64,000 nucleotides of DNA from Devosia sp. (GCA_016713105.1 JADJPS010000017.1:772290-836289), one strand, 5' to 3'; positions 38,809-48,117 are shown, counted from the stretch's first letter. Translations and numbers: made by a program. The notes: generated by a model not told the origin, from the sequence alone.

Positions 38809-39824
38809 TGAAGGCCATCTTCTCTGTCGTGGTCGGCGGGCAGGACATCACCCTGAACCTGAACCCGGTGCTGCAGAGCCTCCGGGTCAGCGACAAGGCG
38901 GGCATGTCCAGCGACACCGCCTCCCTCGAACTGGACGACCGGGGCGGCCAGATCGTCCTCCCGCGGCCGGGTTCGCTGGTGCTGATCAGCCTTGGGTGGG
39001 AGGGCCGGGGGATGGGTCGGGTGTTCGAAGGCACCGTCGATGAAATCCGCGCCTCGGGCTCGCGCTCGGGCCGGACGCTGTCGATCAGTGCGAAGGGCAT
39101 GGACACCCGCGGCAAGCCCAAGGAGGGCCAGCGGCGCCACTTCGACGACACCAACATCGGCGACGCCCTGTCGGCGACGGCCGAGAAGGCCGGGCTCACG
39201 ATGTCGGTTGACGCCGAGCTCGGCAGAATCAAGCGGCCCTATATCGCCCTCGATGACGAGAGCTTCGTGGCCTTCGGCGAGCGGATCGCCCGCGAGGTGG
39301 GCGGCACGTTCAAGATCGTCGGCGACAAGGCGATCCTCGCCAAGCGCAACGGCGGATCGTCCGCCGGGGGCGCCAGCCTGCCGACCGTCACCGCCGCGTG
39401 GGGGAGGAACCTCCACAGCTACGACATCGCGCCCATCCTCGGGCGCCCCGTCGAGAAGGCCACCCGGTCGCGCTGGTACGACAAGGCCAAGGCCGACTGG
39501 CTCGACACCACGGCGGACACCGGCACCGAGGGCGGGATCACCATCAAGCCCGCCCGGTTCTCCGAGCCGGACGAGGATCGGGCCGGAGAGCAGACCAAGG
39601 CCGACGCCGCCGAAAGCGACCGCAAGAGCGGCGAGGGCTCCGTCTCCATCGAGGGCACCGTCGCCGCCCAGCCCGAGGGCCAGTGCATCGTCACCGGTTG
39701 CCGACCGGGCGTGGACGGCACCTATCGGATCGAAAGCGTCGATCACGACTATTCGCGAAGTGGATGGACCACCTCGCTTGAGCTTCGCCAGCCCAAGGGC
39801 GAGGCGGGCAAAGACAGCCGCTAA
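38809..39824 (+). CDS. tail protein D (late-control/hub protein)
   Basis: About 338 residues from ATG 38809 (MKAIFSVVVGGQDITLNL). It has RVSDKAGMSSDTASLELDDR, LILISLGWEGRG-like VLISLGWEGRGMGRVFEGTV, SISAKGMDTRGKPKEGQRRH and GITIKPARFSEPDEDRAGEQ, ending CRPGVDGTYRIESVDHDYSR. This is P2 gpD, the hub to which the spike attaches. The frame is intact to TAA 39822-39824. In P2-like phages this gene closes the tail operon. Confidence 0.9.
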
Positions 39825-39842
39825 AATCGAAAGGAGGCCGTC

Positions 39843-40888
39843 ATGGCCGATTTTAAGAAGGTCCAGCCGAACGATCCCCCGTGGCTTGTCGAGGCATTCA
39901 AGCTGCTCGGGCTGACCGAGGGCAAGGGCGCGGCCGACAACCCCGCGGTGCTCGCGCTCTATGCCGAGGCCGGGTTCTCCGGGATCAAGGCGGACAGCGT
40001 CGCGTGGTGCGCCGCCTTTAAGGGCGCCATGCTGCGCCGGGCTGGCTACCAGGGCAGCGGCTCGTTGGCCGCCCGCTCCTACCTCGACTATGGCGAGGTG
40101 ATCGAACCCGACAACGCCAAGCGCGGCGATACCGCCATCTTCAAGCGGGGCACCGCCGGGTGGCAGGGCCACGTCGCGGACATCCTGAAGATCGACGCGA
40201 ACACCGTGTGGGTTATCGGCGGCAACCAGTCCCTCAAGGGGACCGATGGCGCCGTGACGATCACGGCCCAGCCCCGCTCGAAGTTGTTGGGAATTAGGCG
40301 GCCCACGGCGGCCGACAAGCTGCCCGCCGGTACGGGGATCACCCCGGCCAAACCCCGGAAGGCCGCCACGCCTCCCCTCCCCGGCGCCGGTAACGGCATC
40401 GTTGGTGGCGGCGGTCCAGCAGGCCCTCATCGACAAGGGCTACCACGAGGTGGGCGAGCCCGATGGCAAGGCAGGGACCAAGACCCGCGGCGCCATCCTC
40501 GCCTTCGAGGCCGACAACGAACTCGATCTCGTCGGCAAGCCGACGGCCGAGCTCCTCGCCGCGATCCTCGCGTCCGATCCCCGGCCGGTGGCCGAGACGC
40601 GGGCCGAGGGCATCCCGGCCGACAACCGGGTGGTGAAGGACGCTGCCGTCCTCAAGACCATTGGCGGCGTCCTGACCGGCGGCTCCGTCCTCGGTGGCGT
40701 CGGGCCGATCCTCGAAAAAGATCGAGGGTGGCGCCGGGATGATCACCCGGCTCCGGACGGTCATCGAGCCCCTGGTTGACCTGTGGCCGCTCCTTGCGGT
40801 CGCGGGCGGGATCGCCGTGTTCTGGTACGCCACCCGGGCCCGGGCTCAGGTCGTCGAGGACTACCAGTCCGGCAAGCTGGCCCGCTGA
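39843..40888 (+). CDS. endolysin: TIGR02594/CHAP-like + peptidoglycan-binding + membrane anchor
   Basis: About 347 residues from ATG 39843 (after AAGGAGG). Domain 1 (residues about 10-165): LVEAFKLLGLTEGKG, ADSVAWCAAFKGAMLRRAGY with the catalytic-type cysteine, and WQGHVADILKIDANTVWVIG GNQS, an NlpC/CHAP-type amidase of the TIGR02594 group. Domain 2: VAAVQQALIDKGYHEVGEPD GKAG, a PG_binding_1 repeat. After frame changes near 40410 and 40720, the C-terminus has one transmembrane helix (LWPLLAVAGGIAVFWYATRA). It would degrade peptidoglycan; the anchor is unusual. Confidence 0.78.
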
Positions 40889-40890
40889 CC

Positions 40891-41244
40891 ATGATCCCGC
40901 TGTTCAAGGCGTGGGGCTTCGTGGGCTCGCCCATCGGGCGGGCCCTCGGGGTCGGGCTGATCGCCATCTTGGCGCTCGGCTACGCCTACATGAGGGGGGA
41001 GGAAAGCGGCCGGGCGGACAGCCAGGAGGATGCCCTTCGCGCGCAAATAGAAACCCTCCGGGCCGACCTCCGCATCACCATGCGGGCGGCGGAACAGGCG
41101 GCGGCCCAAGAGGCCGCGGCCGAGGCCCGTGAAGCCAACCTCAATGAAAGGCTCAAGACCTATGAGAACGACCTTGCCGTCCCGCCTGCTGACAGCGGGT
41201 TTACTGCTGATGACGTGCGCGGCCTGCGCGAGCTCACGCGTTGA
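40891..41244 (+). CDS. inner-membrane spanin (Rz-like)
   Basis: An intact 117-residue frame starting two bases after the endolysin stop. One N-terminal transmembrane helix (PIGRALGVGLIAILALGYAYM), then a long coiled coil with LRAQIETLRADLRITMRAAE and EAREANLNERLKTYENDLAV. The end is GFTADDVRGLRELTR. Size, topology and the overlapping lipoprotein gene identify an i-spanin. It would link inner and outer membranes for the final lysis step. Confidence 0.78.
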   Translation: MIPLFKAWGFVGSPIGRALGVGLIAILALGYAYMRGEESGRADSQEDALRAQIETLRADLRITMRAAEQAAAQEAAAEAREANLNERLKTYENDLAVPPADSGFTADDVRGLRELTR

Positions 41245-41462
41245 GCCCACGCCGGTCCTCGCCCGCGGCCTCCCCGCGATCCCCCTCCTACGTGGCCCCG
41301 GTCAAGGCGCCCGAGCCAACGGTCGGGGCCGATCCCAAGTCGTTCGCCGGGCAGGCGCTGGTGGCGCTCGACAAGGCCAACGGCCGATTGGTGTCCACCC
41401 GCGCATGGTACGAGGGCGTTGCCCAAGACTACGCCGCGACCGCCGGGGGGATCCGCCGTTGA
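41162..41462 (+). CDS. outer-membrane spanin lipoprotein (Rz1-like), nested
   Basis: ATG 41162 lies inside the Rz-like gene in another frame. The product begins MRTTLPSRLLTAGLLLMTCA ACASS, with a basic start, hydrophobic stretch and cysteine lipobox, so signal-peptidase-II processing is expected. After a frame change near 41280 the rest is short and proline-rich (PPYVAPVKAPEPTVGADPKS) and ends at TGA 41460-41462. The nested layout is a classic o-spanin arrangement. Confidence 0.7.
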
Positions 41463-41782
41463 CCGACCCGACCCCCTACATTTTCGGCATCAAGGTCTCG
41501 ACGCTTGTCGCCTCCGCGGTGATGGGCATCATCGCGGTGCTCCTCGACATCAAGCGGCACTCGGTGCTGACGGGCATCCTCGCCGTCGCGGCCGGGATAG
41601 GCGTCGCCGTCCTCGCAACCGATCCCATCGTGTCCGGGCTGCACCTCGAAGGCACATGGAGCCACGCGGTCGCGGGCGTACTCGGGATTTCCGGCCGGAA
41701 CCTGATCGTGTGGGTGACCCTGGTCAGCAAAGACCCGCTCGCCCTATGGGATCGGATCAAAGGCGCCCCGCCCAAGAAGTAG
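41459..41782 (+). CDS. holin
   Basis: About 107 residues. The likely start is TTG 41459 (overlapping the spanin stop, TTGA). It has three membrane-spanning segments: VSTLVASAVMGIIAVLLDIK, VLTGILAVAAGIGVAVLA and HAVAGVLGISGRNLIVWVTL, then a basic tail WDRIKGAPPKK. This is the class of 3-TM phage holins. It times lysis by letting the endolysin reach the wall. It is the last gene of the phage cassette. Confidence 0.65.
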   Translation: MTDPTPYIFGIKVSTLVASAVMGIIAVLLDIKRHSVLTGILAVAAGIGVAVLATDPIVSGLHLEGTWSHAVAGVLGISGRNLIVWVTLVSKDPLALWDRIKGAPPKK

Positions 41783-41870
41783 CGAACACCCGAGCTCGCC
41801 CTCGCTGGCGACATGTTAGCCGTTATCGCACAACCGAGTTGCACCTGCGAACTGCGGAGCCCACCTAGAC
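41783..41870. other. junction between phage cassette and polysaccharide operon
   Basis: 88 bases separate the phage holin (plus strand) from the end of the last polysaccharide gene (minus strand), so transcripts converge here. A terminator would be expected, and a weak stem (GCCCA ... TGGGC) lies at about 41859-41881, without a T-run. No att-like repeat was recognised. Confidence 0.3.
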
Positions 41871-42623
41871 TCAGCTTGGGCGTCTCACGAACTGCACCAA
41901 CTTCGATCCGTTCTTGAGCACGAGGCTCGCCAACCCGCCGACGCCGTTCGAGCGCAAAGCTCTCAAGTCTTCTGCTGACTTCCGGATGACATTGTGGATG
42001 GATCGATTGCTTTCACCCCCCAAGCGCATCTTTACCAGCACCCGCGGAAGGTAAGTGACCTTCCCGTTTATCGCCCCCAGCACCCGCAACATGAAGTCGT
42101 AGTCTGCTGCAATCCGATAGCTTAGGTCGAAGCCGCCGAACCTCTCGTAGACGCCCCGTCGCAGGTACAAGGTCGGGTGAGGCGGCATCCAGCCTCTCGC
42201 GAGGCTTGCACGCGTGAACGGGGAAGACCTCCAGTACCGCACAACTTTGTCGGTGTCCGCCTTCTGAACGTAGGTCAGATCACCGTAGACCGCGTCCACC
42301 TCAGGGTTCTGAAACGCTACCGCAACGTCCTCGAGCACCTTGTTGTCGGCATAGAGGTCGTCGGCATGCAGGAAGCCCACGATATCCCCGGAAGCATTGG
42401 CGACGCCCTTGTTGAGCGCGTCATAAATGCCATTGTCCGGCTCCGAAATGATCCGGCTGAGCTGGCTTGCATGTCGATGAAGGACGTCGACGGTTCCATC
42501 CCCGCTCGCACCGTCCACAACGATGTGCTCAATGTGTGGGTGCGTCTGCCCGGCAACCGACCGAAGGCAATCCCCTATCGTGGACGCGCAGTTATAGGTC
42601 GCCGTGACGACGGTGATTTTCAT
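41871..42623 (-). CDS. glycosyltransferase family 2 (WcaE-like)
   Basis: An intact 250-residue protein from ATG 42623. The GT-A fold is seen in ITVVTATYNCASTIGDCLRS, IVVDGASGDGTVDVL, SEPDNGIYDALNKGVANASG and the metal-binding GFLHADDLY. Then come YRIAADYDFMLRVLGAINGK and RLGGESNRSIH. It resembles colanic-acid WcaE-type transferases. It would add one sugar to a lipid-linked repeat unit in the cytoplasm. Its ATG overlaps the stop of the fucose gene, so the two are coupled. Donor and acceptor cannot be told from sequence. Confidence 0.85.
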   Translation of the reverse strand: MKITVVTATYNCASTIGDCLRSVAGQTHPHIEHIVVDGASGDGTVDVLHRHASQLSRIISEPDNGIYDALNKGVANASGDIVGFLHADDLYADNKVLEDVAVAFQNPEVDAVYGDLTYVQKADTDKVVRYWRSSPFTRASLARGWMPPHPTLYLRRGVYERFGGFDLSYRIAADYDFMLRVLGAINGKVTYLPRVLVKMRLGGESNRSIHNVIRKSAEDLRALRSNGVGGLASLVLKNGSKLVQFVRRPS

Positions 42624-43579
42624 GTTGCGCTAACCGGGATTTCTTCTTGGCGGGCTGACGACAAGTACCACTCATAGGTTGCGGCCAGACCTTCTTTTAA
42701 GAGAATCCGCGGGCTCCAGCCCATCGCCTGAAGGATCCCGGAGTCCATGAGTTTGCGAGGCGTACCGTCCGGTTTCGAACGGTCGAGGGTGATCTCGCCT
42801 TCGAACCCAACGACTTCACATACCAGTTGCGCGAGCTCCAGGATGGGAGAGTCCTCCCCGGACCCTACGTTGACATGCGAGGCGTCCGAGTAATTTTTCA
42901 GCAGGAAGACGAGCGCATCGGCGCAGTCGTCGGCGTGCAGGAACTCTCGCCGGGGCGTGCCAGTCCCCCACAACGTCATCGTTGGCGCGCCTGCGACCTT
43001 CGCTTCGTGCGCCTTGCGGATCAGCGCGGGCAGCACGTGGCTGGAATTGAGGTCAAAATTGTCGCCAGGCCCGTAGAGGTTGGTGGGCATGGCCGAGATG
43101 TAGTCCCGACCGTGCTGCTTGCGAAACGCCTGGGCCAGCTTGATGCCCGCGATCTTGGCGATGGCGTACCATTGGTTCGTTGGTTCAAGCGGCCCGGTGA
43201 GGAGCGCCTCTTCCTCGATCGGCTGCGGCGCTAGCCGCGGATAGATACAGCTCGATCCCAGGAACAGCAGCCGGTCGACGTCGTTGGTATGTGCGGCGCC
43301 GAAGACCGAGGTCTCGATCCGGAGGTTTTCGTAGAGAAAGTCGGCCGGATAGGTGTCGTTGGCAAGAATGCCACCCACCTTGGCCGCGGCGAGCACGATG
43401 GCGTCGGGCCTGGCGTCTGCGACGAACCGCTCCACGTCCGCCTGTCGGGTGAGATCGACCTCCTGACGCTTGGCGGTCAGCACGGTGCAGTTCTCGCTCG
43501 CCAGCCGCCGAACGACCGCCGACCCAACCATACCGCGATGGCCCGCAACCCAGATGCGCTTGCCTTTCAGGTCGTACAC
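42620..43579 (-). CDS. fcl: GDP-L-fucose synthase
   Basis: An intact 319-residue protein. NADPH-binding GHRGMVGSAVVRRLASENCT, the AAAKVGGILAN segment, the cysteine of GSSCIYPRLAPQPIEE, and the catalytic NQWYAIAKIAGIKL (Tyr-x-x-x-Lys) are all present. It converts GDP-4-keto-6-deoxy-mannose to GDP-L-fucose. It follows gmd by one base, completing the two-step pathway from GDP-mannose. Strong assignment by motifs and by the neighbour. Confidence 0.95.
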   Translation of the reverse strand: MYDLKGKRIWVAGHRGMVGSAVVRRLASENCTVLTAKRQEVDLTRQADVERFVADARPDAIVLAAAKVGGILANDTYPADFLYENLRIETSVFGAAHTNDVDRLLFLGSSCIYPRLAPQPIEEEALLTGPLEPTNQWYAIAKIAGIKLAQAFRKQHGRDYISAMPTNLYGPGDNFDLNSSHVLPALIRKAHEAKVAGAPTMTLWGTGTPRREFLHADDCADALVFLLKNYSDASHVNVGSGEDSPILELAQLVCEVVGFEGEITLDRSKPDGTPRKLMDSGILQAMGWSPRILLKEGLAATYEWYLSSARQEEIPVSAT

Positions 43580-43580
43580 G

Positions 43581-44645
43581 CTAGGCGTCCTTCGTCACGC
43601 TGGTGGTCTGCATCACCTTCAGATCCGCGTTGACCATCTCACGGGCGAGGTCGCGCGCCGACCGCTCATGCTTCCAGCCGAGCTTGGTATGGGCCTTGGT
43701 GGGATCGCCAATCAACAGGTCAACCTCCGTGGGCCGGAAATAGCGCGGATCTACTTCCACAAGGCACCGGCCAGTCGCCTGATCATGGCCCTTCTCGTCA
43801 ACGCCACTGCCGCGCCACTCGAGGGTGATGTCGACATCTGAAAAAGCCCACTCGACGAACTGGCGGACCGCGGTCGTCTCTCCGGTTGCGAGGACGTAGT
43901 CATCCGGCTCATCCTGCTGCAGCATCATCCACATGCCGCGAACGTATTCCTCGGCGTGCCCCCAGTCCCGTTTGGCGTCGAGGTTTCCCAGGTAGAGCCT
44001 ATCCTGCTTGCCTAACTGGATGGCGGCCGCAGCACGGGTGATCTTGCGCGTGACAAAGGTCTCCCCGCGCAGGGGGCTCTCGTGGTTGAACAGGATGCCA
44101 TTGCTCGCGTGCATGCCATACGCTTCGCGATAGTTGACCACGATCCAGTAGGCATAGAGCTTGGCGACGGCGTAGGGCGACCGCGGGTAGAACGGCGTTG
44201 TCTCGCTCTGCGGCACTTCCTGGACCTTGCCGTAGAGCTCCGAGGTAGAAGCCTGGTAGAACCGCGTCTTTCGATCGAGCCCCAGGATGCGGATCGCCTC
44301 GAGCAAACGCAGCGTGCCGATCGCATCGGCGTTGGCGGTGTACTCGGGCGTCTCGAAGCTCACCGCGACGTGGCTCTGCGCGGCGAGGTTGTAGATCTCG
44401 TCGGGCTGCGTTTCCTGCATGATGCGGATCAGATTGGTCGCGTCCGTTAGGTCGCCATAGTGGAGGACGAGTTGCGGATTGGGGACGTGGGGATCCTGGG
44501 AGATGTCTTCGATGCGACCCGTGTTGAACGACGACGAACGCCGCTTGATCCCATGGACCACATAGCCCTGTGCGAGCAGGAGACGGGCCAGATAGGCTCC
44601 ATCCTGCCCGGTAATGCCGGTAATCAACGCAACTGGTTTCTTCAA
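43581..44645 (-). CDS. gmd: GDP-mannose 4,6-dehydratase
   Basis: An intact 354-residue protein. It probably starts at TTG 44645 with GAGGG just upstream. Motifs are [47 protein letters not shown], the active-site [16 protein letters not shown] and [20 protein letters not shown]. It makes GDP-4-keto-6-deoxy-D-mannose, which Fcl (next gene) turns into GDP-L-fucose. Length is as in the family. No frame breaks. Confidence 0.95.
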   Translation of the reverse strand: MKKPVALITGITGQDGAYLARLLLAQGYVVHGIKRRSSSFNTGRIEDISQDPHVPNPQLVLHYGDLTDATNLIRIMQETQPDEIYNLAAQSHVAVSFETPEYTANADAIGTLRLLEAIRILGLDRKTRFYQASTSELYGKVQEVPQSETTPFYPRSPYAVAKLYAYWIVVNYREAYGMHASNGILFNHESPLRGETFVTRKITRAAAAIQLGKQDRLYLGNLDAKRDWGHAEEYVRGMWMMLQQDEPDDYVLATGETTAVRQFVEWAFSDVDITLEWRGSGVDEKGHDQATGRCLVEVDPRYFRPTEVDLLIGDPTKAHTKLGWKHERSARDLAREMVNADLKVMQTTSVTKDA

Positions 44646-44747
44646 TTGACCCTCAATCCCAACCTAGTAAATGCATCCGCCGGTCTGCTACGTGGTTTCC
44701 AGCCGCAAAGAAATAGCACCAGCGGACCCAATACTGTAGATTTATTG

Positions 44748-45249
44748 TCACAGCGACCCGGCGGCGACGAAGCCATCGCCCGGAACATCGGCCCGGACAA
44801 TCGCGCCGGCGCCGACCACGGCGCGCGGGCCGATGCTGCCCCCTTAATGATGAAGGCCCCGCTCGCAATCCAAACATCATCGCCGATCGCCACGGGTGCG
44901 CTGGCAATGCCAGGATCGACCCTAGGATGCCCCGTGGTCAGGATGGCCTTGGTCTGCCCGAAACGCCTCCCGGCATTCACCGGGTGAGTATTGGCATCGT
45001 GTATGTGCACTCCGTAGGAGACCAGCACACGGTTCCCGATTGTCACCCCGCCAACACCTGCAGGTGCCCCCTGACGAAGCTGTTCGCCCCCTGGACGATG
45101 TGCTTGGGATCACCGAGGAGGTTGAGAACAATCGCCTCCTGGCCGAACCGGACGTCTTCGCCGCAGCTCGACTGCTGGCGTACGGCAGCGCCGACCAAGG
45201 CGGCCCAAAAACGCTCGCGCGACTTCAGGATAAAGCTTGCCCAGCGCAT
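44748..45249 (-). CDS. hexapeptide-repeat acetyltransferase (WcaF-like), frameshifted
   Basis: About 166 residues from ATG 45249. The N-terminal part FILKSRERFWAALVGAAVRQ and a left-handed helix repeat follow: VTIGNRVLVSYGVHIHDANT HPVNAG, then PVAIGDDVWIASGAFIIKG. Restoring one G in the run near 44830 gives SIGPRAVVGAGAIVRADVPG and a stop at 44750-44748. Another base is lost near 45045. The HDANTHP and IGDDVWI motifs place it among colanic-acid WcaF/NodL acetyltransferases. It would acetylate a sugar of the polymer. Confidence 0.75.
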
Positions 45250-45255
45250 CGGCGC

Positions 45256-46104
45256 CTAGTCCGATCTTTTGGTGCAGATGAAACTGACCAGCCGCCCCGG
45301 CCGGCGGTCGATCGACGAGATCAAGCGCAGCAGCGGGCCGAGCAATAGCGGCGAGCTGAGCGCTACCCTAGCCGGCCCGCCCAGCGGGCCGAGGCGCCGC
45401 CCGATCTCCGCTGCGAGCGTCTGTGGCGTAAATGGAGCGTAGTTGATGACACTCTCTAGGGCCCCGATCTCCCGCTGGATCGACAGGCCTGCCCCCTTCA
45501 GCGCAGCGATATACTGGGCGCGTGTGAACGCGTTCTCACCGCCGTAGTGCCTGTGCAGCGGATGGCTGTCGAGGAAGGCCTGCAACTGTTCGGGGCCACT
45601 TATCACGTGGTCGCGAGTTGAGATAAGCTGTCCACCCGGTGCCAGCACGCGGCCTATTTCACGAGCGAATGCCGGCAGGTCGCGCGCATGGTGCAGCACC
45701 TGCCGGGCGATGACCAGCTGGGCTTCGCCGTCGGCGACTGGCAACCGTTCGCCGAAGCCATGGCGTACGTCGATGGTGACGCCCGTCTCGGTGGCCAGTG
45801 CCCGGATGGCGCCGGCGCCGACCAGCGCGGAGGGATCTGGCTCGACGGCGACCGCTGTCCAGCCGTCCTGCGCCAGCGCATACGACACAATGCCGTTGCC
45901 GGCTCCGATATCGAGGGCGACGCCGCCCGGCGTGCCGATGACCCGGCGCATCGCCGCCCATTCAGGGCTCTCGGCATAGCGGCGCGCCGCCCCGGCGAGC
46001 GGCAAGTCAAAATAACAGGCCTCGACCAACTCTCGCTGCGTTGGGTCGCCAACGAGCGACCGGACGGCGTCCTCCCAGGTGTGGCCTCCAGCCGCCGAGG
46101 TCAT
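45256..46104 (-). CDS. class I SAM-dependent methyltransferase
   Basis: An intact 282-residue protein. It has the SAM-binding ALDIGAGNGIVSYALAQDG, VAVEPDP, and QLVIARQVLHHARDLPAFAR followed by EIGRVLAPGGQLISTRDHVI. The C-terminal part (LSIQREIGALESVINYAPFT) likely binds the acceptor. Its start overlaps the stop of the next methyltransferase upstream (ATGA at 46101-46104). In this locus it may methylate a glycan terminus, or act on a lipid-linked intermediate. Substrate unknown. Confidence 0.8.
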   Translation of the reverse strand: MTSAAGGHTWEDAVRSLVGDPTQRELVEACYFDLPLAGAARRYAESPEWAAMRRVIGTPGGVALDIGAGNGIVSYALAQDGWTAVAVEPDPSALVGAGAIRALATETGVTIDVRHGFGERLPVADGEAQLVIARQVLHHARDLPAFAREIGRVLAPGGQLISTRDHVISGPEQLQAFLDSHPLHRHYGGENAFTRAQYIAALKGAGLSIQREIGALESVINYAPFTPQTLAAEIGRRLGPLGGPARVALSSPLLLGPLLRLISSIDRRPGRLVSFICTKRSD

Positions 46105-46922
46105 GCTTCTCCCTGCCCCCCTATAGCTATAGCGTTGGCGGCGCCGTCGTCCCGCTTCTGGATGAAGACAGACAGGTTGCCCTTCATCGTGGCGGGCAGC
46201 AACGCGTGCAGGACCTTGAACCCGCGATAAATCCAGGGGCTGCCGAAGTGGTACTGCGGCTCAGACGAGAAGACGTATGAGCAGTTGCGGAACGTTGGCG
46301 CCGGGAACGCAGCATCGATCGCCCGAAGCGTGTTGAGCCGGTAGAAGGCCGGAAACACATCTTCCTTCTTGCGGTTCGGCTGGGAGGCGGCGAGCGAGGC
46401 ATCACCGATGCCCGAGGGCAAGAGGCGGGAGATCATTGAGACGTAGTGGTATTTGGAGGGTGTCCTCGCACACAGCCACCCCCCCGGCGCCAGCACGCGG
46501 GCGGTTTCGTAGGCGAACGAGGCAGGATCCTCTACATGTTCCATGACATAGTCGGCAACGATAACGTCAACGCTGCCGTCAGCCAGCTGCAACGGCTTGC
46601 CTGGTTCAATCAGGAACGCCCGGTCGAGCGAGGGATTGGTCAGAACCGCCTCGTCGACGTCGCACCCATACACTTGGGCGACGCGTCCCCGGAAGTCGCG
46701 CAGCCGCTTGCGGTAATCGCAAGTCTCGTCGTGCATCCACCAGCCCCGGCCGGCGCCGAAATCTAGCACGCGCGACTGGGGTGTAAGCAGCGCATCGACG
46801 CGGGCGTAGAACGCGACTGTCCCGTCATAGGCTGTGAAACCACCGGCGCCCATCTCCGGGTGAAGCCCCTCGATCCTCTCGTAGCGCACTTCTAGATCCC
46901 CCGGTTTTCCTGACCGCCCCAC
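46101..46922 (-). CDS. class I SAM-dependent methyltransferase (second)
   Basis: An intact 273-residue protein; GTG 46922 or an internal GTG about 11 codons later. SAM motifs: RVLDFGAGRGWWMHDETCDY, VYGCDVDEAVLTN and VIVADYVMEHVEDPASFAYE, then RVLAPGGWLCARTPSKYHYV. The later part, ISRLLPSGIGDASLAASQPN and QYHFGSPWIYRGFKVLHALL, looks like the glycan-cluster methyltransferases near glycosyltransferases. It is separate from the neighbouring methyltransferase, so the operon has two. Target unknown. Confidence 0.8.
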   Translation of the reverse strand: MGRSGKPGDLEVRYERIEGLHPEMGAGGFTAYDGTVAFYARVDALLTPQSRVLDFGAGRGWWMHDETCDYRKRLRDFRGRVAQVYGCDVDEAVLTNPSLDRAFLIEPGKPLQLADGSVDVIVADYVMEHVEDPASFAYETARVLAPGGWLCARTPSKYHYVSMISRLLPSGIGDASLAASQPNRKKEDVFPAFYRLNTLRAIDAAFPAPTFRNCSYVFSSEPQYHFGSPWIYRGFKVLHALLPATMKGNLSVFIQKRDDGAANAIAIGGQGEA

Positions 46923-46926
46923 ATTT

Positions 46927-48117
46927 TCATGTCCGCGCGTAGGGCCGGCTCACCAATCGCATTGTGGCAAGCAAGGCGCGGGCATGTTCGTCGAGACGAG
47001 TCGCCTGTGCGGCCCATAGCTCGTGGACCTCGGGACGCGGCGTCATTAACCCAGCCCCCGCCTGCTCGAGCGCTGCCGCCGCGTCCGCCGCAGAGGAATG
47101 GTCAAAGAAGCGGGCGCCAGGCGCTTGCTCTCGGTGGATCGGTATGTCTGAAAGCATAAGTGGCGTCGCGAAGGCCTTCGCCTCCTCGATCGGCGTCGAC
47201 CAGCCCTCGAATTGCGATGGATTTATCATGACTTGGCAGTTTGCGTTGAGCGAAAGCACATGATCGTAGGGTACGAGACCAAGCTAGCGAAAGTGGCTAT
47301 TGACGCCCAAGACTGTCGCGCGCGCCATCAGATTCTCGAAGTGTGCCGGGTTGCGCGCGTCCTTTGGCTGCCCGGTCAGGATCACAGGTGGCAGTGCGGC
47401 AAGCCGGCCCGCAGCGCGCAAGACTCCCAGCGCCTCCACTATCACGCTGTGGTTCTTGTGCCGCCAGAACTGGTTCGGCATGAAGAAATAGCGTTCGGGC
47501 AGCGCGTACGTGGCGCGCATCTCCTCGCCGCGACCAAGGTAGGGCGCCGGATCGACGTCGATAGCGAATCGGACGACTTGCCCACGCCCTCTTGCTTCCG
47601 GGTAAAAGCGCTCTAGATCGGCAAGTGCCGTGCGGCTCGACAACATCACCGCGCGGCCTGAGCGGATTTGCATCCGGAAGCCGAGATCGCGTCGCCACCA
47701 GTTTAGACGACCGAACATCTCCGGCATGTGCCGGTGCTGAAAATCCGGGATCCACGAGATCGTTGGCACGGCGAAGCGCGCCCCGTAGAAGCTCGCGCTC
47801 TCGAATGCCACATCGATACCGGCCGCGAGCAGCAGCCGCTCTAGCGCGGCGTCGCGCCCGGTAACGATGGCCCTAGCCAGGCTCGGACCGCGCCCTGACA
47901 CGCTGATGGCCGGATCGACGATTACTCGCCCCCCAACCAGCGGCTGGAGTTCAGCGCCGAACTTCCGCTCCTCCTCGGGCGAGAGGAATACCCACGGCTC
48001 AATCTCGGCGGTGAGCCGCGAGTTTATGAGCCCCAGGGTGTTCTTGAGGTAGACGTATCCGCCGGTCCAGCCGCCGCGGCCGAGGAGAGGAAAGGCTGCT
48101 CTCAAGGGTGGGGGCAT
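46927..48117 (-). CDS. glycosyltransferase family 1 with in-frame TAG
   Basis: About 396 residues from ATG 48117. The N-terminal part has PLLGRGGWTGGYVYLKNTLG, VPTISWIPDFQHRHMPEMFG and RFYPEARGRGQVVRFAIDVD. The C-terminal donor domain has YFFMPNQFWRHKNHSVIVEA, VILTGQPKDARN and NPSQFEGWSTPIEEAKAFAT (the E-x7-E-type motif). At 47286-47284 an in-frame TAG splits SHFR-LGLVPYDHVLSLN; a tyrosine is expected there. The frame is otherwise continuous. Without readthrough the C-terminal ~120 residues are lost. Confidence 0.78.

Noticed and set aside
38574..39824. A real fusion of tail proteins X and D
   Set aside because: A single restored base gives the expected gene-X ending and separates the genes, so the fusion is most likely an indel artefact.
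38448..40436. Long minus-strand frame opposite genes X/D and the endolysin
   Set aside because: Complementary to recognised tail and lysis genes; composition is repeat-like and no start signal is seen.
47284..47286. Selenocysteine or pyrrolysine decoding
   Set aside because: The stop is TAG, not TGA, in an ordinary glycosyltransferase; no recoding element is seen. A sequencing error or mutation is simpler.
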